Positions 16,332 to 24,007 of a DNA stretch of 32,991 nucleotides are shown here, in pieces (the first letter of the stretch is position 1; every line of letters starts with the position of its first letter). Origin of the DNA: Ruminococcus sp. (GTDB lineage: Bacteria > Bacillota > Clostridia > Oscillospirales > Ruminococcaceae); contig JAFXVY010000022.1 of the NCBI GenBank assembly GCA_017534595.1, forward strand, positions 1 to 32,991. The letters are read 5' to 3'. A program made the position numbers and the translations under genes. Below the pieces are notes generated by a model. That model did no database searches. It had not been told where the DNA came from and saw nothing but the letters and a program-made list of their open reading frames with translations.

Positions 16332-17528
16332 TCAGTCAAGCAGCGCCTTGATCTGCGGGAACACCTCAAGGCTGCGCTCGAGTATCCCGTTCATATATGC
16401 GAGGGCGACGCCGTAATTCGTGAACGGCACGCCGCTGTCCTCGGCGGTGCGCATACGCCATACCATCTCGCGCTCGGTCAGCATACAGCCGCCGCAGTGG
16501 ATGACAAGAGCGTAGGCGCCGGGATCCTCCGGGAACTCTCTGCCGGAGGTCAGCTCGATGTTTATATTCTTTCCGGTGGTCTTTTTAAGCAGTGCCGGCA
16601 GCTTGACGCTGCCTATATCCCCGCACTGGCGGTGGTGGGTGCAGCCCTCGGAGATGAGCACGGTGTCGCCGTCGCGGAGCCTGCCGATAGCGGCGGCGCC
16701 CTTTACGGCAGCCTCAAGAAAGCCCTTGTACCTCGCCATAAGTATCGAGAAGGAGGTCAGGCGGATCTCCGGCGGAACGGTCTTGCTGACAAAGCCGAAG
16801 ACCTGGCTGTCGGTGATGACCACAGAGGGCTTGGCAACGAGGCTGTTAAGGGTATGCTCCAGTTCCGTCTCGCGGACTACCGCCGCGCAGGCTCCGGCTT
16901 CAAGGAGGTCTCTTATGACCATCTGCTGCGGGAGGATGAGCCTGCCCTTGGGGGCGGCCTTGTCAATCGGCACCACCAGCACTGCAAGCTCATTCTCGCC
17001 TATGATGTCCCCCACGATGCGCAGCGTCTGATCCTTTGTCTCGACGAGCTGAGCTATGCGCTCCCTGAGCTCGTGGATGTTGGTCTTGTTAAGAGCGCTC
17101 ACCGGGAAGCGCTCGCCGTCGGGAGCTGTCCCGGAGAGGTCGCACTTGTTGCCGGCTATGATGTAGGGTATCTTCTTCTGCTCGAACAGCTCGATAAGCT
17201 GCTTCTCGCAGCCGCCGAGGGGCTTGGTCATATCTGTGACCAGCACGGCGCAGTCGGTGCGGTTGAGCACCTGCCTCGTCTTCTTTACTCTCAGCTCTCC
17301 CAGCTCGCCCTCATCGTCAAAGCCGGCGGTATCTATGATGACCACGGGCCCGAGGGGCAGCAGCTCCATAGCCTTGGTGACGGGGTCGGTAGTCGTTCCG
17401 GGAGTGTCGGAGACCACTGCGAGCTCCTGATTTGTAACTGCATTTACAAGGCTCGACTTCCCGGCATTCCTGCGGCCGAAAAAGCCTATATGTATCCTCT
17501 CGGAGGAGGGGGTGGAATTAAGTCCCAT
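16332..17528 (-). CDS. hydF: [FeFe]-hydrogenase maturation GTPase HydF
   Basis: HydF is the scaffold that carries the [2Fe] precursor to apo-hydrogenase. The 398-residue protein has a GTPase domain (P-loop GRRNAGKSS at 18-26, DTPGTTTD, DTAG, NKCD), a dimerisation domain, and a C-terminal cluster-binding domain with CTH (C296, H298) and HCGGC (344-348). The CxHx45HCxxC spacing fits the family. The ATG at 17528 follows AAGGAG by 5-6 bases. A hairpin with a short T-run lies just before the ribosome binding site. It is the first of the tightly packed genes of the maturation and nitrogenase-like block. Confidence 0.96.
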   Translation of the reverse strand: MGLNSTPSSERIHIGFFGRRNAGKSSLVNAVTNQELAVVSDTPGTTTDPVTKAMELLPLGPVVIIDTAGFDDEGELGELRVKKTRQVLNRTDCAVLVTDMTKPLGGCEKQLIELFEQKKIPYIIAGNKCDLSGTAPDGERFPVSALNKTNIHELRERIAQLVETKDQTLRIVGDIIGENELAVLVVPIDKAAPKGRLILPQQMVIRDLLEAGACAAVVRETELEHTLNSLVAKPSVVITDSQVFGFVSKTVPPEIRLTSFSILMARYKGFLEAAVKGAAAIGRLRDGDTVLISEGCTHHRQCGDIGSVKLPALLKKTTGKNINIELTSGREFPEDPGAYALVIHCGGCMLTEREMVWRMRTAEDSGVPFTNYGVALAYMNGILERSLEVFPQIKALLD

Positions 17529-17550
17529 AGGTTCTCCTTTCAAACAGAAA

Positions 17551-17581
17551 ACGGGCGCTTACACTTAGAGTAAGAGCCCGT
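17551..17581 (-). terminator. Hairpin before hydF, possible attenuator
   Basis: On the minus strand ACGGGC pairs with GCCCGT, and inside it CTTAC pairs with GTAAG, followed by TTTTCTGTTT. The hydF ribosome binding site comes directly after. Upstream, AGTAAGA (17602-17608) can pair with TCTTACT (17569-17575) inside the hairpin, which would open it. This is the layout of a terminator with an alternative fold. No ligand or leader peptide is evident. Confidence 0.5.
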
Positions 17582-17663
17582 CTGTGATATACGTCAAAGC
17601 TTCTTACTTTCGCCTCAAACACGGTTTTCGGCGTCAGATATCAGTTTTTTGCGCAATGAATAT

Positions 17664-18671
17664 TCAGTCCTCTATGTCCTTCGCGTCATAGGGAAGGATG
17701 AGCGATCTCGACCCGACGGAGAAGAAATCCGCGGTGATTATGTTCCCGACGATGTTCGTGATAACGCCCTTGCCGTGCTTCTTGTGGGTGATAAGGTCTC
17801 CCACATGAAATACCTTTTTCGGCTTGGGAGCCGGCATGGGTGCGGGAGCGGGGCGTGGTGCCGGCGGCGGTGTCGGTACAGGCGCCGGAGCGGGTGCGGG
17901 AGCCGGAGGCGGCACGGGTGCAGGTGCGGGAGCCGGTGCCGGCTTGGGCTCATCCTTGGGAACGAACAGTGTACGCTTCTTCATGCCGATGTCGTCGGTG
18001 TAGTAATCCACATCGTCGAAGGTGCCGCGATCCCTTTTCTTGCCGAGGATGATCCTCTTGAAATGATCCTCGAGCCACTCGAACAGCGTCAGATCGTACA
18101 TCCGGGGCACATCGTGATACGCGGCGATCTGGTTCCAGTCGAGCTGACCGACCATTCCCTTCTTGGGTCCGGAGATCATGATGAAATAGTCATAGGTGCA
18201 GCCCGCAGTTCCTATGATGAGCATACCCCTGAACACATCGTTGTAAAGCCTGCCGATCTCGTGCTCGGCGAGCTTGCCGTACTCGGCATCGAGCTTGTCG
18301 GACTCACGCACCTTGGAGACATAAGTCTCGGCGGGGTCGTGATAATCGAAAAGGGTCATGCCGGGGGACGTTGTCGCCTCGTCGCACTGGATCATATCGA
18401 GGGGGAACATACCGTAATCGACGCCGGCGCCGCCGTTGCCGATCTCGGTGAGGTAAGTAACGAGCTCCTTCGGGAGAGTGACGCCGTGCTTTTCCTCAAA
18501 CGCACGCACCTCCGAGATATCTGCGGGAGCCTCAAACTTATACTTATGCTTTTTCGCGCCGAACACACGGTACTCCGGGTCGGCCTTTTCCGCAAGCTCT
18601 GCGAGCAGCTTTATACGCTGGGCGGCGGAAAGCCCAGCGAGCATATCATTCAATTCCTGTACTGTCATCAT
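17664..18671 (-). CDS. SUKH (SMI1/KNR4) domain protein with Pro/Ala linker and Tudor/CarD-like C-terminus
   Basis: The 335-residue protein has three parts. Residues 50-205 match the SMI1/KNR4 (SUKH) fold (VRAFEEKHGVTLPKEL, then TEIGNGGAG), often seen in immunity proteins against contact toxins but also in other roles. Residues 242-286 are a (Pro-Ala)n linker. Residues 288-335 (FHVGDLITHKKHGKGVIT) resemble the Tudor/CarD-like domain at the C-terminus of PcrA/UvrD, which in those proteins contacts RNA polymerase. It begins 1 base after the TM1266-type gene, so they are co-transcribed. Its task is not known; a link to transcription is a guess from the C-terminal domain. Confidence 0.82.
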   Translation of the reverse strand: MMTVQELNDMLAGLSAAQRIKLLAELAEKADPEYRVFGAKKHKYKFEAPADISEVRAFEEKHGVTLPKELVTYLTEIGNGGAGVDYGMFPLDMIQCDEATTSPGMTLFDYHDPAETYVSKVRESDKLDAEYGKLAEHEIGRLYNDVFRGMLIIGTAGCTYDYFIMISGPKKGMVGQLDWNQIAAYHDVPRMYDLTLFEWLEDHFKRIILGKKRDRGTFDDVDYYTDDIGMKKRTLFVPKDEPKPAPAPAPAPVPPPAPAPAPAPVPTPPPAPRPAPAPMPAPKPKKVFHVGDLITHKKHGKGVITNIVGNIITADFFSVGSRSLILPYDAKDIED

Positions 18672-18672
18672 A

Positions 18673-18924
18673 TCACACCGCCGAATAAACTGTCTTTGCC
18701 GAAACGCCGTCGAGCCTGCCGATCTTTCCGGCTACGGTATTGATATCGTCTGCGGGCGCATCAATGGCTATGGAGATGATATTGATGCCCTTTGTACGGT
18801 AGGGTATCCCCATTCTGCCGATTATGCCTGCGCTGTACTCGTGAAGTATAGCATTTACCTGCTCGACCGAATTCTCGTTCTCAATGATTATCGCGATCAC
18901 TGCAACTCTTGTTTCCATTGTCAT
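18673..18924 (-). CDS. TM1266-type iron-only hydrogenase system regulator
   Basis: This small ACT-like/NikR-C-like protein (83 residues from the ATG at 18924) matches the family named for its place next to [FeFe]-hydrogenase maturation genes: it has TRVAVIAIIIEN, YSAGIIGRMGIPYR and IISIAIDAP, and ends with KIGRLDGVSAKT. AAGGGG lies 5 bases before the chosen ATG; the ATG at 18918 is an alternative. The family is thought to be regulatory, but its DNA or ligand target is not established. Its place at the head of the operon supports the view that hydE, hydF and the genes after them form one hydrogenase-type regulon. Confidence 0.88.
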   Translation of the reverse strand: MTMETRVAVIAIIIENENSVEQVNAILHEYSAGIIGRMGIPYRTKGINIISIAIDAPADDINTVAGKIGRLDGVSAKTVYSAV

Positions 18925-18988
18925 ACACACCCCTTTTCCTGTCACGGCATTTCCCGCCGCTCTTTATGTTTTAACGGGAGCCTCCCGT

Positions 18989-19543
18989 TCACCACTGATC
19001 CTCGCAGTCCTCGATGAGCTTCTTGACCTCCGGGTTATTGTAGAGCCCGAGGTCGAAGAGCCTGTCGGCCTGACGCTTGGTTATCTTTCCTGTCAGCGAG
19101 TAAACGAACTGCCCGTGCTCACGCTGAACGCCGTCCCACGAATCAATAATCTTGAGCCAGCCGGCCTTGCCCAGCGCCCTTTCGGGGAGCTTGGCGTGGG
19201 GGAAGAACTTCTCCGCCAGCACAGTGGCGCACTTGGTATGGCTTGTATAGTCGCAGGAATAGGTATCGCCGTCGGGGGACATCCAGCCGAGCTTGAAGGT
19301 ATCCTGATTCTTAAAGAACATCTGCTCGAGGGTGAGAGGTCTGCCCTCGCTCTCGACGATACGGTCAAACATATAGTCGTCCTCGGTGAAGTGGAAGTAG
19401 CCGCCCGTACCGCCGATGACGACGGGGAGCTTGTCCTCCTCGATTATCCCGTCGAACTTGGTGCCTTTAAGGGATTCGAGCGTATCGTGATACTCATAGT
19501 AATAATATCCGGTATCCGATCTGTATATCGCATATTTCTGCAC
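18989..19543 (-). CDS. Uncharacterised protein
   Basis: The 184-residue soluble protein begins with GTG at 19543, eight bases after AGGAGG, and has a good promoter upstream. It starts MQKYAIYRSDTGYYYYEYHD and has aromatic-rich, WD-containing segments (GWLKIIDSWDGVQREHG). I recognise no domain. The next gene (TM1266-type) follows 64 bases later, with a short GC-rich hairpin at the stop codon but no T-run, so it may be the first gene of the long operon. Confidence 0.75.
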   Translation of the reverse strand: MQKYAIYRSDTGYYYYEYHDTLESLKGTKFDGIIEEDKLPVVIGGTGGYFHFTEDDYMFDRIVESEGRPLTLEQMFFKNQDTFKLGWMSPDGDTYSCDYTSHTKCATVLAEKFFPHAKLPERALGKAGWLKIIDSWDGVQREHGQFVYSLTGKITKRQADRLFDLGLYNNPEVKKLIEDCEDQW

Positions 19544-19595
19544 AGTGCCCGCCTCCTTTCAGACTTACCGCATACCACGGCTATGTTATTATTAT

Positions 19596-19624
19596 ATTAT
19601 AACATTTTTTTCAGCTGTATGCAA
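19596..19624 (-). promoter_or_regulatory. Sigma-A type promoter, possible start of the long minus-strand operon
   Basis: On the minus strand TTGCAT (19619-19624) and TATAAT (19596-19601) are 17 bases apart, about 50 bases before the GTG start of the gene at 19543. No equally good promoter was found before hydF or the TM1266-type gene. Confidence 0.65.
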
Positions 19625-19693
19625 GCCCTTTTACACAATTTTTGTACTTTTATTCTATAATTTTAAAGGATTTGTAAATTTCTCCGGCTTTGG

Positions 19694-19722
19694 TTGTAAA
19701 ACACTGTATTTTGTGGTATAAT
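19694..19722 (+). promoter_or_regulatory. Sigma-A type promoter of the phosphodiesterase gene
   Basis: TTGTAA (19694-19699) and TATAAT (19717-19722) are 17 bases apart, 40 bases before the TTG start codon. It is divergent from the promoter at 19596-19624. Confidence 0.65.
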
Positions 19723-19761
19723 GCTTGCAGATATATCCGCATTTTGTGGGAGGTGATAGCT

Positions 19762-20244
19762 TTGAGACTGATAGCCTTTTCCGACACGCACGGCAACCTT
19801 GCCTCTGCGGACAGAATCTTTGCGCTCAACCCCGCCTGCGATCATTTTTTCTTTCTCGGTGACGGACTTGACGAGCTTGAGGTCATCAAGGCGAAGTACC
19901 CCGACAAGAAGATATACAGTGTTCTCGGCAACTGCGACAAGCCCGGCACTGCGCCTGCGGCTGCGGTAGTGGAGCTCTTCCGCACGAAGATCTACATGAC
20001 CCACGGGCACCTCTGCTCGGTCAGGGACTCGACGGAGCAGCTCGTAGCGAACGCGAAAAAAGAGGGAGCCACGATGATCCTGTTCGGGCACACACACTGC
20101 CGTTATCTTGAGCAGGAGAACGGCGGTCTCTGCATCCTGAACCCGGGGAGTGCGGCGCAGCCGAAGGATCATCTGCCGCCGGCCTATGCGTTCATAGACA
20201 TCACCCCCTGCGGGATAAGCTGTGTACACGTTGATCTTACATAA
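19762..20244 (+). CDS. YfcE/MJ0936-type metallophosphoesterase
   Basis: The protein has 160 residues and starts with TTG at 19762, just after GGAGGTGATAGC; earlier in-frame ATG codons lie upstream of or inside the promoter. All metal-binding blocks of small calcineurin-like phosphodiesterases are present: FSDTHGN, GDGLDELE, GNCDK, THGH and FGHTH. Such enzymes hydrolyse phosphodiester bonds with two metal ions (often manganese); the natural substrate is not known. It is a single gene with its own promoter and terminator. A related enzyme is encoded at 23491-24006. Confidence 0.92.
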   Translation: MRLIAFSDTHGNLASADRIFALNPACDHFFFLGDGLDELEVIKAKYPDKKIYSVLGNCDKPGTAPAAAVVELFRTKIYMTHGHLCSVRDSTEQLVANAKKEGATMILFGHTHCRYLEQENGGLCILNPGSAAQPKDHLPPAYAFIDITPCGISCVHVDLT

Positions 20245-20252
20245 CAACATCA

Positions 20253-20282
20253 AGAGCCGCTGATCTCAGCGGCTCTTTTTTT
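20253..20282 (+). terminator. Rho-independent terminator after the phosphodiesterase gene
   Basis: AGAGCCGCTGA pairs with TCAGCGGCTCT, followed by a run of seven or more T. It is 8 bases past the stop codon. The A-run on the other strand is on the wrong side for efficient use in the minus direction. Confidence 0.92.
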
Positions 20283-20301
20283 GCAGGTTTGCAGACAGCG
20301 G

Positions 20302-20360
20302 GCGAACGTTTTTCGTCCGGCTCCGCAGAATGTGAAAGCGCCCGCCCGAAGGGGTTCGCG
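20302..20360 (+). repeat. Intergenic repeat, copy 1
   Basis: GCGAACGTTTTTCGTCCGGC (20302-20321) and CCGAAGGGGTTCG (20346-20358) recur in the same order at 32747-32786. The second part folds with its flanks (GCCCGC with GCGGGC). It fills the space between the terminator at 20282 and the MITE-like element. No gene is seen between 20245 and 20572. Confidence 0.75.
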
Positions 20361-20398
20361 GGCAATCCCCGGCGCGTTTTGATCTGCCGGTTTTATTT

Positions 20399-20574
20399 AA
20401 GGCAACACCGCACAACCCGCGGCTGACGCCTCTGCACGCCATCTGCTTGCCAGCTTTCCGTCATATTACCCAAATTCTCCTTGCCGGGCGCCAGCCCGCC
20501 TTCGTCGAATTTAGGCAATCTGACGAAAACCTGGACTTCGCATCTGACGCACAGGGGTCGTGCGGTGTTGCCTT
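20399..20574. repeat. MITE-like inverted-repeat element, copy 2 (complete)
   Basis: This 176-base unit has terminal inverted repeats AAGGCAACACCGCAC and GTGCGGTGTTGCCTT, flanked on both sides by TTAA-like sequence that may include a target duplication. The centre holds CGGGC (20485-20489) pairing with GCCCG (20494-20498), and AAATTC (20472-20477) pairing with GAATTT (20507-20512). It is in the opposite orientation to copy 1 at 1-141. Its end touches the stop codon of the cohesin-like gene, which reads into the element by two bases. It encodes no protein. Confidence 0.8.
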
Positions 20575-21904
20575 AAGGCTTCTTCTTTCCCGCCGGCTTC
20601 TTCACTTGCTGTGTCTCCTCCGGCTTCTTCCTTCTCGCAAATACTTCCTCCGGATCCTGAACCATCTCCGGTGCGTCATCATCGTCGTAAGCTACGAACT
20701 CTTCATCCTGCTTCTCAGCCTCGGCACGCTTCTTCTTTTTGAACGGCTTCATGATGAAGATGTATTCCAGCGCTATGGCTGCGATGCCGAATGCCACCGC
20801 CGCCGCTATGCAGAGGTTCCTGCCGGTGTTGTCGGTCTCGGCCTCAGAGACGTCCTCCGACGCCTTCGACTCGTTCTGATCCGCCGGCTCGGTGATATGC
20901 AGTATGAACCGGAGCTCCTTGCCGGTAAGGTACTTGACTATCATCTCGGTCTCGCCGGCCTTTTGCAGGAATACTGCCCCCTGCTCATAAAACGCTATAT
21001 TCATGTCCATGAGCTTCACGGACTTCACGTTTATGACATCGGGCACGCCCAGCGAATCGAGGGTAACGGGCAGCTTGTCAAGCTTTACGTTGATGATCGG
21101 CAGACCCGTCTCTTCGTCGATGCGGCTCTCGGGAGCAGACGAGCTGTCGTCATCCCCGGGATAGCTCTCATCGTCCTTGAAGCGGACTATGCCGTTCTTT
21201 ATGTTGTTCGGTATCTCCGCAAGGTCGGTGTTCTCAAGGGACTCCACCGACACATAGATAACGGAGGAATTCACCGAATCGTCCTTGACCTTGAAGTGCA
21301 GCGTCGAATAGGTGCCGGAGTATATGGTACCCTCGGTGTTGATGTACGCGAACTTATAAACGCCGTCCTCACTGCTGTCGGAGGGGATGCCCCCGATAGC
21401 GGAGCTGATCGTGCTGCTCTCGAGACTGACCACGCTCGAATCGTACTCTATCCTGATCTTGGCGCCGGAGATTGGCGTCTGGGGGGAGATCCTGAGCTCG
21501 ACGTCGAATTTGCCGTCGCTTATCCTTCCGACCTCAAGCATTACCTTTGAGGGGTCAAGCTCGGAGGGATCCGGCTTGCTGACGACCTCCGCAGCGGATT
21601 CTGTGGTCTCGGTGGGCTTGGCAGTCTCTGTGACCGTCTGGGTCTGTGTCTGAGTCTGGGTCTCCGTAGGAGGAGCCTGTGTTTCGGTAGGCTTTGTTTC
21701 GGTGGGGGGAGCCTGTGTTTCGGTAGGCTTGGTCTCGGTGGGCTCGGTCTCGGTATCGCTGCTGTCGCCGGAATCAGGCGGAGCCTCGGTAACTGTTGCC
21801 TCGGAGGAATCCTCGGGCGGCTCCTGCTCGGCGAATGCCGAAACGGGGCACAGAAGCATCAAAGCCGCAGCCGCTGCGGCAGCAGCAAGTCTTCTGATGC
21901 GCAT
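20573..21904 (-). CDS. Secreted, membrane-anchored protein with a cohesin-like domain
   Basis: The 443-residue protein has a signal peptide (1-25, cut after AFA), a Thr/Pro/Glu-rich linker with repeats of TETKPTETQAPP (about 45-100), a cohesin-like domain (about 121-242; GAKIRIEYDSSVVSLES and TLHFKVKDD are typical strands), a second small beta-rich part (265-338), one membrane segment (363-385) and a basic, charged cytoplasmic tail of about 58 residues. Cohesins bind dockerins of cellulosome enzymes or of other surface proteins; no dockerin is seen in this window. A long cytoplasmic tail is unusual for a plain scaffoldin anchor. AAGGAGG precedes the ATG, and there is a consensus promoter. It stands alone. 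Confidence 0.82.
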   Translation of the reverse strand: MRIRRLAAAAAAAALMLLCPVSAFAEQEPPEDSSEATVTEAPPDSGDSSDTETEPTETKPTETQAPPTETKPTETQAPPTETQTQTQTQTVTETAKPTETTESAAEVVSKPDPSELDPSKVMLEVGRISDGKFDVELRISPQTPISGAKIRIEYDSSVVSLESSTISSAIGGIPSDSSEDGVYKFAYINTEGTIYSGTYSTLHFKVKDDSVNSSVIYVSVESLENTDLAEIPNNIKNGIVRFKDDESYPGDDDSSSAPESRIDEETGLPIINVKLDKLPVTLDSLGVPDVINVKSVKLMDMNIAFYEQGAVFLQKAGETEMIVKYLTGKELRFILHITEPADQNESKASEDVSEAETDNTGRNLCIAAAVAFGIAAIALEYIFIMKPFKKKKRAEAEKQDEEFVAYDDDDAPEMVQDPEEVFARRKKPEETQQVKKPAGKKKP

Positions 21905-21975
21905 ACTGATTCCTCCTTTCAGTAATCGTGCGTCTGCCCTGCCGCCTTCGGCGGGACAAAACGCTCACTCATATA

Positions 21976-22004
21976 ATTATATTACATCCTCGGGCTTTTG
22001 TCAA
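21976..22004 (-). promoter_or_regulatory. Consensus sigma-A promoter of the cohesin-like gene
   Basis: On the minus strand TTGACA (21999-22004) and TATAAT (21976-21981) are separated by exactly 17 bases, about 70 bases before the ATG. This is a perfect match in both hexamers and suggests strong expression. Confidence 0.8.
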
Positions 22005-22080
22005 GCACTCGAACGCTGCGCGGCACACGATTTTGATTTCTTATATCCCGCGCTCCACCATATATGGTATAAATTCGACA

Positions 22081-23457
22081 TCAGAGTATCACGCCGACCA
22101 CATCGGCGACGGTTATGGTCATAAGCTCGTCGTCGGTGGGCTTTTCTATCGCGGCGAGCCTGTCCGCCTGCTGGGTCAGGACGCGCTCGAAGTAATTTCT
22201 CGCATCCCGGGCATTGGCAAAGCCCTCCGGCTTCACCGAGCACCTGTCCTCAAAGAACGTCCTCGCGCACTCTGCGGCTTCCTCCTCGACGCGCAGATCG
22301 TAACTGCGGCAGCGCATCATAAAGATCTCGGTCAGCTCGTCGGCGGTGTAGTCGGGGAAGTCGATGAACTTGTTGAAGCGGGATCTCAGACCCGGATTTG
22401 AGGCAAGGAACTGCTCCATCAGCTCGGTATACCCCGCGCAGATGACCACGAAGTCATCGCGGTTGTCCTCCATGAACTTGAGGACGGTATCCACGGCCTC
22501 CATGCCGAAATCGTTCTGCCCCGCGGACGCTGTCAGAGAATAGGCCTCGTCGATGAACAGCACCCCTCCGAGGGCGCTCTCGCAGACCTGGCGGGTCTTG
22601 ATCGCCGTTTGACCCACATATCCGCTGACGAGCCCGGAGCGGTCCACCTCCACGAGCTGCCCCTTGGAGAGAGCTCCGAGGCTGCGGTAGATGCCGGCTA
22701 TCAGCCTTGCCACGGTGGTCTTGCCTGTGCCGGGGCCGCCGGTGAACACAAGGTGCAGCGAGATCTTGGGCTGCGAGAAGCCTCTTTCCTCTCTGAGCTT
22801 CCTGACCCTTATCAGGTTGGACAGCGAGAACACCTCGCTCTTGACGTTCTCAAGCCCGATAAGGGAGTTGAGCTCGTCGAGCAGCTCGTCGAGGGTCTTC
22901 TCGGGCTCCCTGGGCTTTTCCTCCGGCTTGGGAGCCTGCTGTACAGGCTTGGGGCGGTTCGTGCGCCTCGACCCGCTGGCGGAGAGCCAGCTCTGGCAAA
23001 AGTTCTTCATGCGGAATATCAGCTTGCCGAGTATCGCGGACTCCTCGCTGTCGGTCTTGCCGTCGCAGGCGATATAGTCGAGAACGATCTCGTTGACAGA
23101 GTTTATGAGCTTGTCCGTGCCGCCCGGAAGTACGCCGTCGCTCTCCGCCTCCGCAAAGGGAGCGCAGATCATCAGGAAAGAGTCGAAGATGCTGTCCGGC
23201 TTGAGAGTGTCGGCTCTGACGATGCGCAGAATATCCTCCTTGGGTATTGACGAGCCCATCAGCTCGCTGATATAAAGCGCCTCTGCGCCGCCGAGAGTGC
23301 GTCCCCTCGTCCCGAGGTAGACGAACAGCCTCAGCAAGGCGAGGCGGGTAAAACCTTCTATTGCGGTCTGACCCTTGCCGATGATATAGCCGCCGCGGTC
23401 GAGCAGGGCGCAGTCTCCCATCAGCGAGTCAAGAGTCTGTCTGACCGTGATATCCAA
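22081..23457 (-). CDS. CbbX/SpoVK-type AAA+ ATPase with TerB-like N-terminal domain
   Basis: The 458-residue protein has an alpha-helical N-terminal part with a TerB-like segment (about 105-155, LDYIACDGKTDSEES), a Pro/Lys linker (165-190) and one AAA+ module (195-455). Walker A is GGPGTGKT (240-247), the pore loop is SGYVGQT, Walker B is VLFIDEAY (299-306), and an arginine finger lies near 358-360. It resembles the SpoVK/CbbX group, ring ATPases that remodel partner proteins. It starts with TTG at 23457, 7 bases after AGGAGG. The gene follows the second phosphodiesterase gene by 33 bases. Its target is not known. Confidence 0.9.
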   Translation of the reverse strand: MDITVRQTLDSLMGDCALLDRGGYIIGKGQTAIEGFTRLALLRLFVYLGTRGRTLGGAEALYISELMGSSIPKEDILRIVRADTLKPDSIFDSFLMICAPFAEAESDGVLPGGTDKLINSVNEIVLDYIACDGKTDSEESAILGKLIFRMKNFCQSWLSASGSRRTNRPKPVQQAPKPEEKPREPEKTLDELLDELNSLIGLENVKSEVFSLSNLIRVRKLREERGFSQPKISLHLVFTGGPGTGKTTVARLIAGIYRSLGALSKGQLVEVDRSGLVSGYVGQTAIKTRQVCESALGGVLFIDEAYSLTASAGQNDFGMEAVDTVLKFMEDNRDDFVVICAGYTELMEQFLASNPGLRSRFNKFIDFPDYTADELTEIFMMRCRSYDLRVEEEAAECARTFFEDRCSVKPEGFANARDARNYFERVLTQQADRLAAIEKPTDDELMTITVADVVGVIL

Positions 23458-23490
23458 AACGATCCCTCCTTATTGTTCTGAGCTGCGTTA

Positions 23491-24006
23491 TCAGTCAAGC
23501 TGACACAGCGCAAAGCTCCCGCCCTCGAACACGGCAAAGCTGTGGGGGGAGCCGTTTTTCGGAAGCGCCGCCGACCCGCAGTTTATGTAGGTCACATCGC
23601 CGAGGGACGTGATCTCCGGCACATGGAAGTGCCCGTTGAGCAGATACGCGCCCTTGGGCAGCGGGGGCAGGCTTTCCTTGTTATGGATATGCCCGTGGGA
23701 TGCGAACATCTCGCAGCCGTCGGCATATATCCAGGCATAGTCCGCGAGCATTGGGAAGTCAAGCATCATCTGATCGACCTCGCAGTCGCAGTTGCCGCGC
23801 ACGCAGATCAGCCGCTCGCGGTACTTGTTGAGCATATCCGCGACGGACTTGGGGTCATGCCCCTCCGGCAAGGGATTTCGCGGGCCGTGATAGAGCAGAT
23901 CTCCCAGCAGTATGAGCTTGTCATAGCCGCCGCGGTCGAATTCTCGCAGCAGCCTTTTGCACCAAAGCGCCGAGCCGTGGATGTCGGAAGCGATGAGCAG
24001 CTTCAT
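23491..24006 (-). CDS. yfcE: YfcE-family phosphodiesterase
   Basis: The 171-residue metallophosphoesterase has ASDIHG, LGDLLYHGPRNP, RGNCD, ASHGHIH and LNGHFH, the full metal-binding set. The LYHGPRNPLP segment is characteristic of YfcE, which cleaves phosphodiesters in vitro with manganese. The ATG at 24006 comes right after the stop of the NYN gene, with GAGGTG as ribosome binding site. Its place between a nuclease-type gene and an AAA+ ATPase hints at a nucleic-acid or nucleotide role (inference). Confidence 0.94.
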   Translation of the reverse strand: MKLLIASDIHGSALWCKRLLREFDRGGYDKLILLGDLLYHGPRNPLPEGHDPKSVADMLNKYRERLICVRGNCDCEVDQMMLDFPMLADYAWIYADGCEMFASHGHIHNKESLPPLPKGAYLLNGHFHVPEITSLGDVTYINCGSAALPKNGSPHSFAVFEGGSFALCQLD

Positions 24007-24007
24007 C

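Noticed and set aside
17840-18052. Plus-strand Arg/Val-rich frame over the Pro-Ala linker
   Set aside because: It is the complement of the repetitive GCG/CCG linker codons of the SUKH protein.
18973-18989. Hairpin AACGGG/CCCGTT at the stop of the 18989-19543 gene
   Set aside because: It has no T-run in the minus direction and a very tight loop, so it is not a convincing terminator.
22057-22068. Palindrome ACCATATATGGT
   Set aside because: It is AT-rich and short, lies just past the 3' end of the AAA+ gene on the minus strand, and has no repeat partner, so it may be chance.
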